Shown here: positions 8,064 through 16,829 of the stretch, piece by piece
Numbering within the stretch: the first letter of the stretch is position 1
Layout: every line of letters starts with the position of its first letter
Assembly: GCA_938039795.1 (NCBI GenBank)
Contig: CALHWU010000070.1
Span: 1-23,596, forward strand
Reading direction: 5' to 3'
Length of the DNA stretch: 23,596 nucleotides
From: an uncultured Muribaculaceae bacterium
GTDB taxonomy: Bacteria > Bacteroidota > Bacteroidia > Bacteroidales > Muribaculaceae
The notes under the pieces: generated by a model
What the model saw: only the letters and a program-made list of their open reading frames with translations
Told to the model about the DNA's origin: nothing
Database searches by the model: none
Translations under genes and position numbers: made by a program

Positions 8064-8085
8064 ATGCATATCTCGTAACGGGCGA

Positions 8086-10287
<2,202 letters not shown>

Positions 10288-10332
10288 TTGACTGAATTGA
10301 TATTTGATTTATAAGGTAAGATTTAGAATTAG

Positions 10333-10340
10333 CAAATTTA
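10333..10340 (-). promoter_or_regulatory. putative -7 box of the hppA promoter
   Basis: On the minus strand TAAATTTG matches the Bacteroidetes -7 consensus TAnnTTTG and lies 45 bp before the hppA ATG in strongly A/T-rich DNA. No good TTTG -33 element is visible at the usual spacing; a T-rich stretch occupies that place. Confidence 0.4.
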
Positions 10341-10441
10341 GTCAATTTTATCAAAAGATTAAAAACGAAATCGCCGCGTCAGGACAATTTACCATCCCTG
10401 CAGACCATTTTTAATCCGTTGTGTCGTTGCAACGCCACAGT

Positions 10442-10564
10442 CTATTCCACGACATACCATGTATAGCCCCGAGCGGGGATGGTCACATTGAGATCCACTG
10501 TATAGTCGCGGGCGCCGTAGTTCTGAAACATCAGCGTGCGGTATTCATACAGAAGCCTCGGCGT
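10442..10564 (-). pseudogene. remnant of the 3' end of a lost gene (about 40 codons)
   Basis: Reading the minus strand, a frame follows an in-frame TGA (10565-10567) and ends at TAG 10442-10444. It encodes about 40 residues ending in 'VTIPARGYTWYVVE'. The end has well-formed alternating beta strands ('YEYRTLMFQNYG', 'YTVDLNVTIPARG'), like the last strands of a C-terminal beta-sandwich in a secreted enzyme, and the GC content matches coding DNA around it, not the A/T-rich flanks. There is no start region, signal peptide or rest of a domain. The best reading is a decayed or deleted gene of which only the 3' end survives. I do not recognise the parent family. The alternative is a real 29-residue peptide from the internal ATG (TTT CAG AAC follows). 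Confidence 0.5.
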
Positions 10565-10622
10565 TCATAAGACGATTAAGCAAAATAGGGGAGAAGAGAG
10601 CAATATTTTGTGAAATAATATG

Positions 10623-10630
10623 TAATTTTG
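10623..10630 (+). promoter_or_regulatory. putative -7 box of the DUF3078 operon promoter
   Basis: TAATTTTG matches TAnnTTTG and lies 25 bp before ATG 10655 (19 bp before ATG 10649). A transcript starting just after it would exclude the in-frame TTG at 10628, which supports the ATG start. A TTTG at 10607-10610 is nearer than the usual -33 spacing. Confidence 0.45.
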
Positions 10631-10654
10631 CAATTCACGTTTCTTGCAATGACA

Positions 10655-12070
10655 ATGAAAAGACTGATATTGCACATGACTTTGTGGGCTATTTCGGCCA
10701 TTTCAGGAGCCGTATATGCCCAGACATCACTGGTTTCGGAACTAAAATCGCGTCATCAGGCTACGGAATCCGACGGCGGTTTGACACATCCGGAGGCAAG
10801 CGACCCCGACACGCTCATAATCCTTCCATGGTTTGACGAAGAACTCGCCGACGACATCCATCTACTCGACAGCTCCGACGTGGAACCCGACACCGTGATC
10901 GTCTATCACTACAGGGAAATAATGCCGATACCGTCGGCCGACTTTTCACGCCCGGTATTCGACGGATACCAGTTCCTCGACACTGTCGCGCTCACTCCTC
11001 CCCGTCATTCCGAAATAGCCGGCTCGGCCTATGACTGGCTCGACGACCTGAAGCAGGGACGTCTGCTGGCGGCCCGAGCCAGGCAGCTTTATATGTCGGA
11101 GAATCCCCAGGATGTGAAATACAACGTATGGATGCTGCCCGAAAAGCCCAAAGAATATGCCGCCATCATCAATCCGCAGACTCGACGCATCGAGATGCAT
11201 GAGAAAGCGGTGGGCGACCGACGCGAAGAGGTGACTGCCCTCGCGCCTGAAGTGGATCGCAAGATATGGATCCAGAGCCTGGGGGTCAACGCCCAGTTCT
11301 CGCAGGCATACGTGTCGCCCAACTGGTATCAGGGCGGCAACCGGAGCCTGATCATGCTTCTCAACGCCGCATATAACGTCAAACTCAATCAGCGTTACTA
11401 TCCCAAGCTCCTCTTCGAGGCGTCGGCAGCCTACAAACTCGGCATGAACACCACTCCCGAGGACACCGTAAGGTCAATGAACATCTCTGAAGACCTCCTG
11501 CAGGTCAACGCCACATTCGGTTACAAGGCCGCCCGCCGCTGGTACTATTCGCTCAACCTGCAGTTCAAGACGCAGCTGTTCCACTCCTATCCGTCTAATT
11601 CCGACAAGCTCAAATCGGCCTTCCTGTCGCCGGGCGAACTCAACCTCGGTCTCGGTATGACCTACAACTATCAGAATCCGAAGAAGACGTTTGATTTCAA
11701 CGCCACCATAGCGCCTCTGTCGTGGCAGCTGTCGACATGCCTGGACAACAAGATCAACGAGCAGTCATACGGCATACGCTCCGGACGCAACGCCCGATGC
11801 GAATACGGTTCGAACGCCGAGTACAAGATGAACTGGAAGATCACCTACAACATCCTATATCAGTCGCGGCTCTTCCTCTTCACCGACTACTCACGGTTTC
11901 AGGGCGACTGGGAACACACCTTCAAATTCAACATCAACCGCTACCTCTCGACCAACATCTACGCCCACATGCGTTATGACACGTCGAGTGTGCGCGAGCG
12001 CGGATGGTCGAAATTCCAGTTCAAGGAGATCCTGTCGTTCGGCTTCTCCTACACGTTTGCCAACACCTGA
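10655..12070 (+). CDS. DUF3078 domain outer-membrane protein
   Basis: 471 residues from ATG 10655, chosen because it gives a clean signal peptide (MKRLILHMTLWAISAISG...VYAQ) and follows a -7 box; ATG 10649 would add only two residues. Residues ~25-200 form an acidic periplasmic N-terminal part with no known motif. From about residue 210 the DUF3078 region begins: 'FSQAYVSPNWYQGGNRS' followed by long alternating strands such as 'NQRYYPKLLFEASAAYKLG', 'WYYSLNLQFKTQLF' and 'LNLGLGMTYNY', ending in an aromatic strand 'FGFSYTFANT'. This is an outer-membrane beta-barrel pattern. The biochemical role of DUF3078 is unknown. First gene of a plus-strand operon; the next start is 8 bp downstream. Confidence 0.88.
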   Translation: MKRLILHMTLWAISAISGAVYAQTSLVSELKSRHQATESDGGLTHPEASDPDTLIILPWFDEELADDIHLLDSSDVEPDTVIVYHYREIMPIPSADFSRPVFDGYQFLDTVALTPPRHSEIAGSAYDWLDDLKQGRLLAARARQLYMSENPQDVKYNVWMLPEKPKEYAAIINPQTRRIEMHEKAVGDRREEVTALAPEVDRKIWIQSLGVNAQFSQAYVSPNWYQGGNRSLIMLLNAAYNVKLNQRYYPKLLFEASAAYKLGMNTTPEDTVRSMNISEDLLQVNATFGYKAARRWYYSLNLQFKTQLFHSYPSNSDKLKSAFLSPGELNLGLGMTYNYQNPKKTFDFNATIAPLSWQLSTCLDNKINEQSYGIRSGRNARCEYGSNAEYKMNWKITYNILYQSRLFLFTDYSRFQGDWEHTFKFNINRYLSTNIYAHMRYDTSSVRERGWSKFQFKEILSFGFSYTFANT

Positions 12071-12078
12071 TCACCACC

Positions 12079-12636
12079 ATGTCACTGCGCTTTTTCCTCA
12101 CCCTTGTCCTTGCACTGACGGCTATCTGCTCCCGCGCCACCGAGCCGGGATATGACGACGCCGACTCAGTGGCCGCACGCATCATCGCATCGGGCCCTCA
12201 CCCGATCGAAGGCATATGGCAGTTTCCGGCCGACGGATCCCTGATGGCTATCGAGCGGCGCCATGATCTGTCGGGATCCACCGTCTACAGGCTCGTGGTG
12301 GTCAGAAGCGCCGACCGCACGGTCAGGCCCGGCACACTTATCGGCCTGGCAACTCCGGCAGGCAACGGATCGACATTCGAAGCCCGGATCTCCACAGGCT
12401 CCGACCGCGATCAGGGACGTCTGTCGCGCGGACGCTTTACTATCCGTCTGGAGGACGAAGCCTCGCGCCTGGCTTTCAGCAAGGCCCGCAGTGAATACTA
12501 TCTCGATCTGACACGTCTGCTTCCCTACATGTTCCGGCGCACCATACGCCATCGTCAGCCCACATCGGCTCCCGCGCAGATCTGCGTCAAAAAGGTTCCA
12601 CAGCCGGCTGTGCCGGCCAGTCCCACTTACTTATGA
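12079..12636 (+). CDS. exported protein of unknown family
   Basis: 185 residues from ATG 12079, 8 bp after the DUF3078 stop; this start gives a good signal peptide (MSLRFFLTLVLALTAICSRA). I do not recognise the family. The mature part has a motif 'GPHPIEGIWQFPADGSLMAIER' near 35-56, reminiscent of small beta-barrel 'G-x-W' proteins that begin with a glycine-Ile-Trp strand, then 'YRLVVVRSADRTVRPGTLIG' and 'GRFTIRLEDEASRLAF'. These look like a single antiparallel beta domain, followed by a basic, Pro-rich tail with one Cys. No catalytic motif is visible. The TGA overlaps the next start as ATGA, so it is translationally coupled to the following exported protein. A GTG at 12004 in the same frame lies inside the DUF3078 gene and is not needed. 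Confidence 0.75.
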   Translation: MSLRFFLTLVLALTAICSRATEPGYDDADSVAARIIASGPHPIEGIWQFPADGSLMAIERRHDLSGSTVYRLVVVRSADRTVRPGTLIGLATPAGNGSTFEARISTGSDRDQGRLSRGRFTIRLEDEASRLAFSKARSEYYLDLTRLLPYMFRRTIRHRQPTSAPAQICVKKVPQPAVPASPTYL

Positions 12637-13142
12637 GACTGCCTCTTGCCATATATTTCATTTTAGCCGCAACGGTGATGGCGTCGGCAGTTCCGGACCG
12701 TACTACGCGGCGTGGGCTCAAGGCGGTCGCGCCGACGGCCGTCAATGCTGTCGCCATGCGCCACGACACGGTCACACCCTCTCCCGGCATGATCGACGTG
12801 GCGGGCTACGACAAACCGCTCCGCTCCTCGCGCGAGACACTGTTTGTCACCAACCGGAATTCCCGTACACTGAAGGGCGTCGAACTGCGGATAATCTATC
12901 TTGACGCCAAGGGACGTCAACTTCACGAAGCCGTCCACTGGCTGCCTGCCGACATTCCTCCCGGGGAGACACGCAGGCTCAGCTTCAAGTCGTGGGACTT
13001 ACAGCGTACATTCTACTACAGGCTGACCGGACGTCCGCGCACCTCGGACGGCACTATGTACGATGTCAGCATACGGCCGCTGCGGGCGGCTTATACCCGC
13101 GTTCCGACAACTCAATCATCAGGCCAGCCACATGACCCATAA
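12633..13142 (+). CDS. exported protein with FxLYD-like beta domain, unrecognised
   Basis: 169 residues. Signal peptide MRLPLAIYFILAATVMASA. After a linker, residues ~70-130 resemble an FxLYD-type immunoglobulin-like fold: 'ETLFVTNRNSRTLKGVELRI' then 'IYLDAKGRQLHE' and 'DIPPGETRRLSFKSWDLQ', the usual sequence of a residue-rich strand, a D-x-x-G turn, and a 'PPGET' strand. The C-terminus is basic and without domain features. The start overlaps the previous stop (ATGA) and the stop (TAA 13140-13142) lies 11 bp inside the acetyltransferase gene, so the operon is tightly packed. Both this and the previous gene are likely envelope proteins working with the DUF3078 barrel, by context only. Confidence 0.75.
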   Translation: MRLPLAIYFILAATVMASAVPDRTTRRGLKAVAPTAVNAVAMRHDTVTPSPGMIDVAGYDKPLRSSRETLFVTNRNSRTLKGVELRIIYLDAKGRQLHEAVHWLPADIPPGETRRLSFKSWDLQRTFYYRLTGRPRTSDGTMYDVSIRPLRAAYTRVPTTQSSGQPHDP

Positions 13143-13680
13143 AGTGAACAGAAAACTGCTCGACGACGGCACCATAGCGCTCCGCGCGCTCGAACCGGCC
13201 GACCTTGACGACATGACGAGGTGGGAAAACGACACCCGCGTATGGTCGGCAGGGAGCCAGGGCGCTCCCCTCTCGCGGCATCAGATAGCCGAGTATATAG
13301 CAAACTACGACGCCGACATATTCTCGGCCCGTCAACTGCGCCTGATCGTGACGGAAACAGCATCGGGCACCGCCGTAGGAGCTGTGGATCTTTACGATTT
13401 CGACCCGCTCAGCCGCAGGGCCGGCGTAGGCATCATCATCGACGAAGCGGCGCGTGGCCGCGGCTATGCCGCGCGCGCCCTGACACTCCTCTGGGAATAC
13501 GCTTCGCTCCACCTCGACATGCATCAGCTCTGGGCCATGACAGCAATCGACAACACGGCGGCCGCACGCGCGTTTGCCAGCGCCGGATTTACGACAGCCG
13601 GCCGCATGCGGAGCTGGATCCGCCGCGGCCGGCAATGGGTCGACGCGCTGATAGTTCAGCGGTTGAAAATAGAGGCGTAG
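13132..13680 (+). CDS. GNAT family N-acetyltransferase (RimJ/RimL-like)
   Basis: 182 residues from ATG 13132, which lies within the end of the preceding gene. It transfers an acetyl group from acetyl-CoA to an amine; the substrate is unknown. GNAT features: the N-terminal 'IALRALEPADLDDMTRWEND' (beta1-alpha1), the strand 'GAVDLYDFD', and the acetyl-CoA-binding motif A 'RAGVGIIIDEAARGRGYAARAL' (R/Q-x-x-G-x-G/A) at about 102-123, followed by 'NTAAARAFASAGF' (N-x-x-A...-x-G-F) of motif B. This order is typical of the RimJ/RimL/SpeG-like Acetyltransf_3 group. It has no signal peptide, unlike the three genes before it. Its 3' end overlaps the convergent TPR gene by 25 bp and includes a strong hairpin (13597-13633). 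Confidence 0.93.
   Translation: MTHKVNRKLLDDGTIALRALEPADLDDMTRWENDTRVWSAGSQGAPLSRHQIAEYIANYDADIFSARQLRLIVTETASGTAVGAVDLYDFDPLSRRAGVGIIIDEAARGRGYAARALTLLWEYASLHLDMHQLWAMTAIDNTAAARAFASAGFTTAGRMRSWIRRGRQWVDALIVQRLKIEA
13597..13633. other. strong stem-loop inside the acetyltransferase gene, downstream of the minus-strand TPR stop
   Basis: GCCGGCCGC (13597-13605) and GCGGCCGGC (13625-13633) form a perfect 9-bp stem. A small internal loop (AT/C) and a further 5-bp stem, GCGGA (13608-13612) and TCCGC (13619-13623), close on a 6-nt loop. On the minus strand it begins 23 nt after the TPR stop codon, where a terminator would be expected. It lacks a T run, so it could be a weak or Rho-assisted terminator, or simply Arg-rich coding DNA. 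Confidence 0.4.
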
Positions 13681-15254
13681 CGCACCATCAGCTGATGGAA
13701 CCGCGGATCGGATCGCAGCGGCTCTACGTTGATGTATCCCGTGTCGAGATCCATCCAGTTGTGATAGTCGGCATACCCGTTCTGCATGGCGAGTTGCGCG
13801 CACTCAATGGCTCTGTCGATCATGCCGCGCCGGGCATAATAGCAGGCGGCATAGTAATGGATGAGTCCGTCGTAGTCGGGCTGTGTGTTGAGTATGCGCT
13901 CCATCCAGCTGTCGGCCTCCTCTATCCGGTCAAGACGCATCAGTGCGAATCCGAGCAATGAGCTGACATTGTCGGGCGACATCTGACCGGCTGCGTCGGC
14001 TGCCCTTTCGCAGAGAGTGCGCGAGAGGGGGATCTGCGCGAGGCTGTCGGAGCACACCCAGGCACGAAGAAGGAGCAGGCGCGGATCACCGGGATTGTCG
14101 AGTATGGCCTCGGCCATACTTACCGACGCGTCATGGGGATGTCCGAGCGCCAGGTCGGCCATTGCTTTTGCCTCAAGCCCTGCCAGCAGTCCGGGCTGTT
14201 TGGCCAGAGCCTGATCGGCGTTGACGAGAGCCTCGCGATATTCGCCGAGCGCACAGAGTATCTTGGCTTTCAGAGCATAATACGGAGCATTCTCTTCAGC
14301 GGCCGATATGGCATAGTCGGCGTTGGCGAGAGCCGTGTCATACTGTCCGAGGGCATAAAAACATTTGGCAAGCGACGAGTTGAGGCCCGCATAAGAGTAC
14401 AGGCCGTCGTTGAGTATCTTGTCGTAGTCCTCGATGGCAGCGGTGTAGTTGTAATGACTTTCAGCGATAGCAGCCCTGATATAATAGAACATTCCCACTC
14501 TGGGAGCCTGGCGGATGGCACGCGAGAGACCGTTCATCACGGCCGGATAATTCGTCCTCGCAAGACCGACGAGTTCGTTGAGCGCCTTGGTATTGACATT
14601 GCTGTCCATCGAAAGCGCTATGATATAGTCGTCGACCGCCCCCTCGGTATTGCCGAGAAGATTGCGCACCGACGCACGCCTTATGTAGCTCTCCGCCTTG
14701 TCGGGTGCATAATCCACAGCACGGTCGGCAAGATCATTGGCTGTGCCGAAATTCTGCTCGCGGGCCGCGCACCGCGCCAGTCCGAACGCGGCTTCCTGCG
14801 ACCGTGGGAACAGACGCTGCAGGCGCAGATAATCGGCGCGCGCATCGGCATAGCGTCCGAGCTCATACAGCACGTTGGCCCGCTGATACAGGCATGTGTA
14901 GGCCGACGGATCAAGCTGCAGGGCAGCATTGAGATCGGTCAGAGCGTCAGCATAATGACCCATGCGCTCCCTGACCGCAGCACGCAGCTGATGGGCCGAG
15001 AAGCGTACCTCCTTGGCCGACTCGGGCGCATAACGGAGCGCCTGGTCGAGATCGGCCTGGGCCTTGACATAGTCATCGTGGTTGTAGAGCTCTCCGGCAC
15101 GTGCCAGAAGAGTCTCGTAGTCGGTAGGATCATTCTCGATCATCTTGTCATAGACCTTCATGACAGCCCTTGTCATGGGCGTTTCGGAGGCCGATTGCGC
15201 GCTGACAGCGAACGGCGCCGACAGCAACAGAAGAAATGCGATGAAATGCTTCAT
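13656..15254 (-). CDS. exported tetratricopeptide-repeat protein
   Basis: 532 residues. Signal peptide MKHFIAFLLLLSAPFAVSAQ. The remainder is a long run of TPR helices; clear units include 'DDYVKAQADLDQALRYAPES' near 55-75, 'GHYADALTDLNAALQLDPSA' near 97-116, 'GRYADARADYLRLQRLFPRS' near 132-151 and 'GEYREALVNADQALAKQPGL' near 333-352. It is a periplasmic scaffold by prediction, with no enzymatic motif. It is the last gene of the long minus-strand group, 27 bp after kdsA, and its stop at 13656-13658 lies inside the convergent acetyltransferase gene. It differs in length and sequence from the TPR protein in the dut operon; both belong to a broad family, so I infer no shared function. Confidence 0.9.
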   Translation of the reverse strand: MKHFIAFLLLLSAPFAVSAQSASETPMTRAVMKVYDKMIENDPTDYETLLARAGELYNHDDYVKAQADLDQALRYAPESAKEVRFSAHQLRAAVRERMGHYADALTDLNAALQLDPSAYTCLYQRANVLYELGRYADARADYLRLQRLFPRSQEAAFGLARCAAREQNFGTANDLADRAVDYAPDKAESYIRRASVRNLLGNTEGAVDDYIIALSMDSNVNTKALNELVGLARTNYPAVMNGLSRAIRQAPRVGMFYYIRAAIAESHYNYTAAIEDYDKILNDGLYSYAGLNSSLAKCFYALGQYDTALANADYAISAAEENAPYYALKAKILCALGEYREALVNADQALAKQPGLLAGLEAKAMADLALGHPHDASVSMAEAILDNPGDPRLLLLRAWVCSDSLAQIPLSRTLCERAADAAGQMSPDNVSSLLGFALMRLDRIEEADSWMERILNTQPDYDGLIHYYAACYYARRGMIDRAIECAQLAMQNGYADYHNWMDLDTGYINVEPLRSDPRFHQLMVRYASIFNR

Positions 15255-15281
15255 TTAGTAGAATGTCGTTGAATTTTTGCT

Positions 15282-16085
15282 TTATGATATCTCGTTGACA
15301 ACCTCACGCAGGCGCGTCAGACGCTGGAGCAGTCCGGGCAGAAGGTCAAGACGGAGCATATTTGCTCCATCACTCTTGGCATGCGAGGGATCGGGATGCG
15401 TCTCTATGAACAGTCCGTCGGCTCCGGCAGCGATACCGCAGCGGGCTATGGTCTCTATCATGTCGGGGCGGCCGCCGGTGACGCCGCATGTCTGGTTGGG
15501 CTGCTGCAGCGAATGGGTGCAGTCGAGTATCACCGGGCATCCGAATCCCTTCATCACAGGAATCCCGCGATAATCCACCACCAGATCCTGATAGCCGAAC
15601 GTGACGCCACGCTCTGTCACGGCCACATCGCCGCAGCCTGCATCGCGCACCTTCTGCACGGCAAACTCCATGGCCTCCGGCGAGAGAAACTGGCCCTTCT
15701 TGATGTTGACGTCGCGTCCGGTGCGCGCGGCAGCCACAAGCAGATCGGTCTGACGGCAGAGGAACGCCGGTATCTGGAGAACATCGACAAATTCGGCAGC
15801 CATCCCGGCCTCTTCAGGCGAATGGATATCGGTGACCACAGGCACTCCGAACTCCTCTCTCACCTTGGCAAGTATGCGGAGCGCCTCCAGATCGCCGATA
15901 CCGGTGAATGAGTCGAGACGCGAACGGTTGGCCTTGCGGTAGGAGCCCTTGAAAACGTAAGGGATGCCCAGACGCGAGGTGACCTCGGTAATACGCCCGG
16001 CTATGTCAAGCGCCATGCGTTCTCCCTCTATCACACACGGCCCGGCAAGCAGAAAAAAATTATCTGACGGTGTAATGGATTTCAT
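15282..16085 (-). CDS. kdsA: 3-deoxy-8-phosphooctulonate (Kdo-8-P) synthase
   Basis: Condenses phosphoenolpyruvate with arabinose-5-phosphate to Kdo-8-phosphate, the precursor of the inner-core sugar of lipopolysaccharide; cytosolic. 267 residues, normal length. Visible motifs: LLAGPCVIEGE (12-22), the 'KxSxxKANRS' substrate loop (FKGSYRKANRS, 45-55), KKGQF (129-133) and ERGVTFGYQDLVVDYR (158-173). The residue set Cys17, His191, Glu228 and Asp239 matches the metal ligands of the metal-dependent class; metal-independent enzymes have Asn in place of Cys. It lies 12 bp after rsmE and 27 bp before the TPR gene in the same operon. Start ATG 16083-16085. Confidence 0.96.
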   Translation of the reverse strand: MKSITPSDNFFLLAGPCVIEGERMALDIAGRITEVTSRLGIPYVFKGSYRKANRSRLDSFTGIGDLEALRILAKVREEFGVPVVTDIHSPEEAGMAAEFVDVLQIPAFLCRQTDLLVAAARTGRDVNIKKGQFLSPEAMEFAVQKVRDAGCGDVAVTERGVTFGYQDLVVDYRGIPVMKGFGCPVILDCTHSLQQPNQTCGVTGGRPDMIETIARCGIAAGADGLFIETHPDPSHAKSDGANMLRLDLLPGLLQRLTRLREVVNEIS

Positions 16086-16097
16086 ATCGTAGACTAT

Positions 16098-16829
16098 TTA
16101 TTGATTATCTTTCAGTGACATGTACTGGTCGAGTACATGGATCGTATCAACGGCCCTGAAGGCCGCCGTCTCTGTGCGGAGCCTCTCCGGGCCCAGCGCC
16201 ACAGGCTGCCATCCGGCGCCGATGGCCGATGCTATCTCCTCGGGGGCGAAGTCGCCTTCCGGCCCTATCATTACGGCGGTGACCGGCATTCCTGTGCGGT
16301 AAGACTCTACAAGCTCGCGACGCGGTATGGTGCGGTCACAGTAAGCTATGAAACTCTGGGCTCCGGCATAGCGTGCTATAATCTCTTCGACAGGGGTGAG
16401 AGGTTCCACAACAGGCAACACGGCCTTAAGCGACTGCTTCATGGCCGAAACGGCGATCTTCTCAAGGCGTTCCGGCTTTAGCTCGCGCCTCTCCGACCGT
16501 CGGCAGAGAATGGGGACGATGCGGCTGACACCGATCTCGGTCAGCTTTTCAGTCATCCACTCCATGCGGTCAAGATGTTTCGACGGCGCCACCGCGGCCA
16601 CGATCTCGCCCGACCAGGATGGAGCGACTGTCTCTGACGAGATGATCTCCACCGACGTATGGCGCTGATGTGCGCCCGTGATGACACACAGGTAGCGTCT
16701 GCCGCGTCCGTCGACGACGGTCAGCTCGTCGCCCTCGCGCAGACGCAGCACTCTCACGGCGTGCTGCGAGTCGCTCTCGGGGAGGGTGAGGGTCGAAGCT
16801 ATGTCAGGAGCATAAAACTGTATCATCAC
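16098..16829 (-). CDS. rsmE: 16S rRNA (uracil(1498)-N(3))-methyltransferase
   Basis: Methylates N3 of U1498 in 16S rRNA near the decoding centre, using S-adenosylmethionine; a SPOUT (trefoil-knot) methyltransferase acting on the small subunit. 243 residues. The N-terminal PUA-like part contains 'SDSQHAVRVLRLREGDEL' (19-36). The central 'KHLDRMEWMTEKLTEIGV' (84-101) and 'CRRSERREL' follow, and the knot signature is 'MIGPEGDF' (187-194) with 'LGPERLRTETAAF' (212-224), all typical of RsmE. The start (ATG 16827-16829) overlaps the transporter's stop as ATGA; a second ATG is directly adjacent. Embedded in the minus-strand operon between the transporter and kdsA. Confidence 0.96.
   Translation of the reverse strand: MMIQFYAPDIASTLTLPESDSQHAVRVLRLREGDELTVVDGRGRRYLCVITGAHQRHTSVEIISSETVAPSWSGEIVAAVAPSKHLDRMEWMTEKLTEIGVSRIVPILCRRSERRELKPERLEKIAVSAMKQSLKAVLPVVEPLTPVEEIIARYAGAQSFIAYCDRTIPRRELVESYRTGMPVTAVMIGPEGDFAPEEIASAIGAGWQPVALGPERLRTETAAFRAVDTIHVLDQYMSLKDNQ

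Larger units (their letters stand above)
10288..10654. other. gene-poor interval between hppA and the DUF3078 operon
   Basis: 367 bp without an intact gene. It holds, left to right, the A/T-rich hppA promoter region (10288-10375), a near-palindrome centred on CGTTGCAACG (10425-10434, with outer GTG/CAC arms at 10421-10423 and 10436-10438), a 3'-end gene remnant on the minus strand (10442-10564), and the A/T-rich promoter of the DUF3078 gene (about 10565-10654). The remnant stands out because it is GC-rich between two A/T-rich flanks. Confidence 0.7.

Noticed and set aside
10628..10648. TTG start for the DUF3078 protein
   Set aside because: It overlaps the likely -7 box, and the ATG at 10655 gives a normal signal peptide.
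12004..12078. GTG start for the exported protein after DUF3078
   Set aside because: It lies inside the DUF3078 gene; ATG 12079 gives a clean signal peptide.
14133..15272. 379-codon plus-strand frame opposite the TPR protein
   Set aside because: The TPR reading is repeat-structured with a signal peptide. The plus frame has no domain and ends next to the TPR start.
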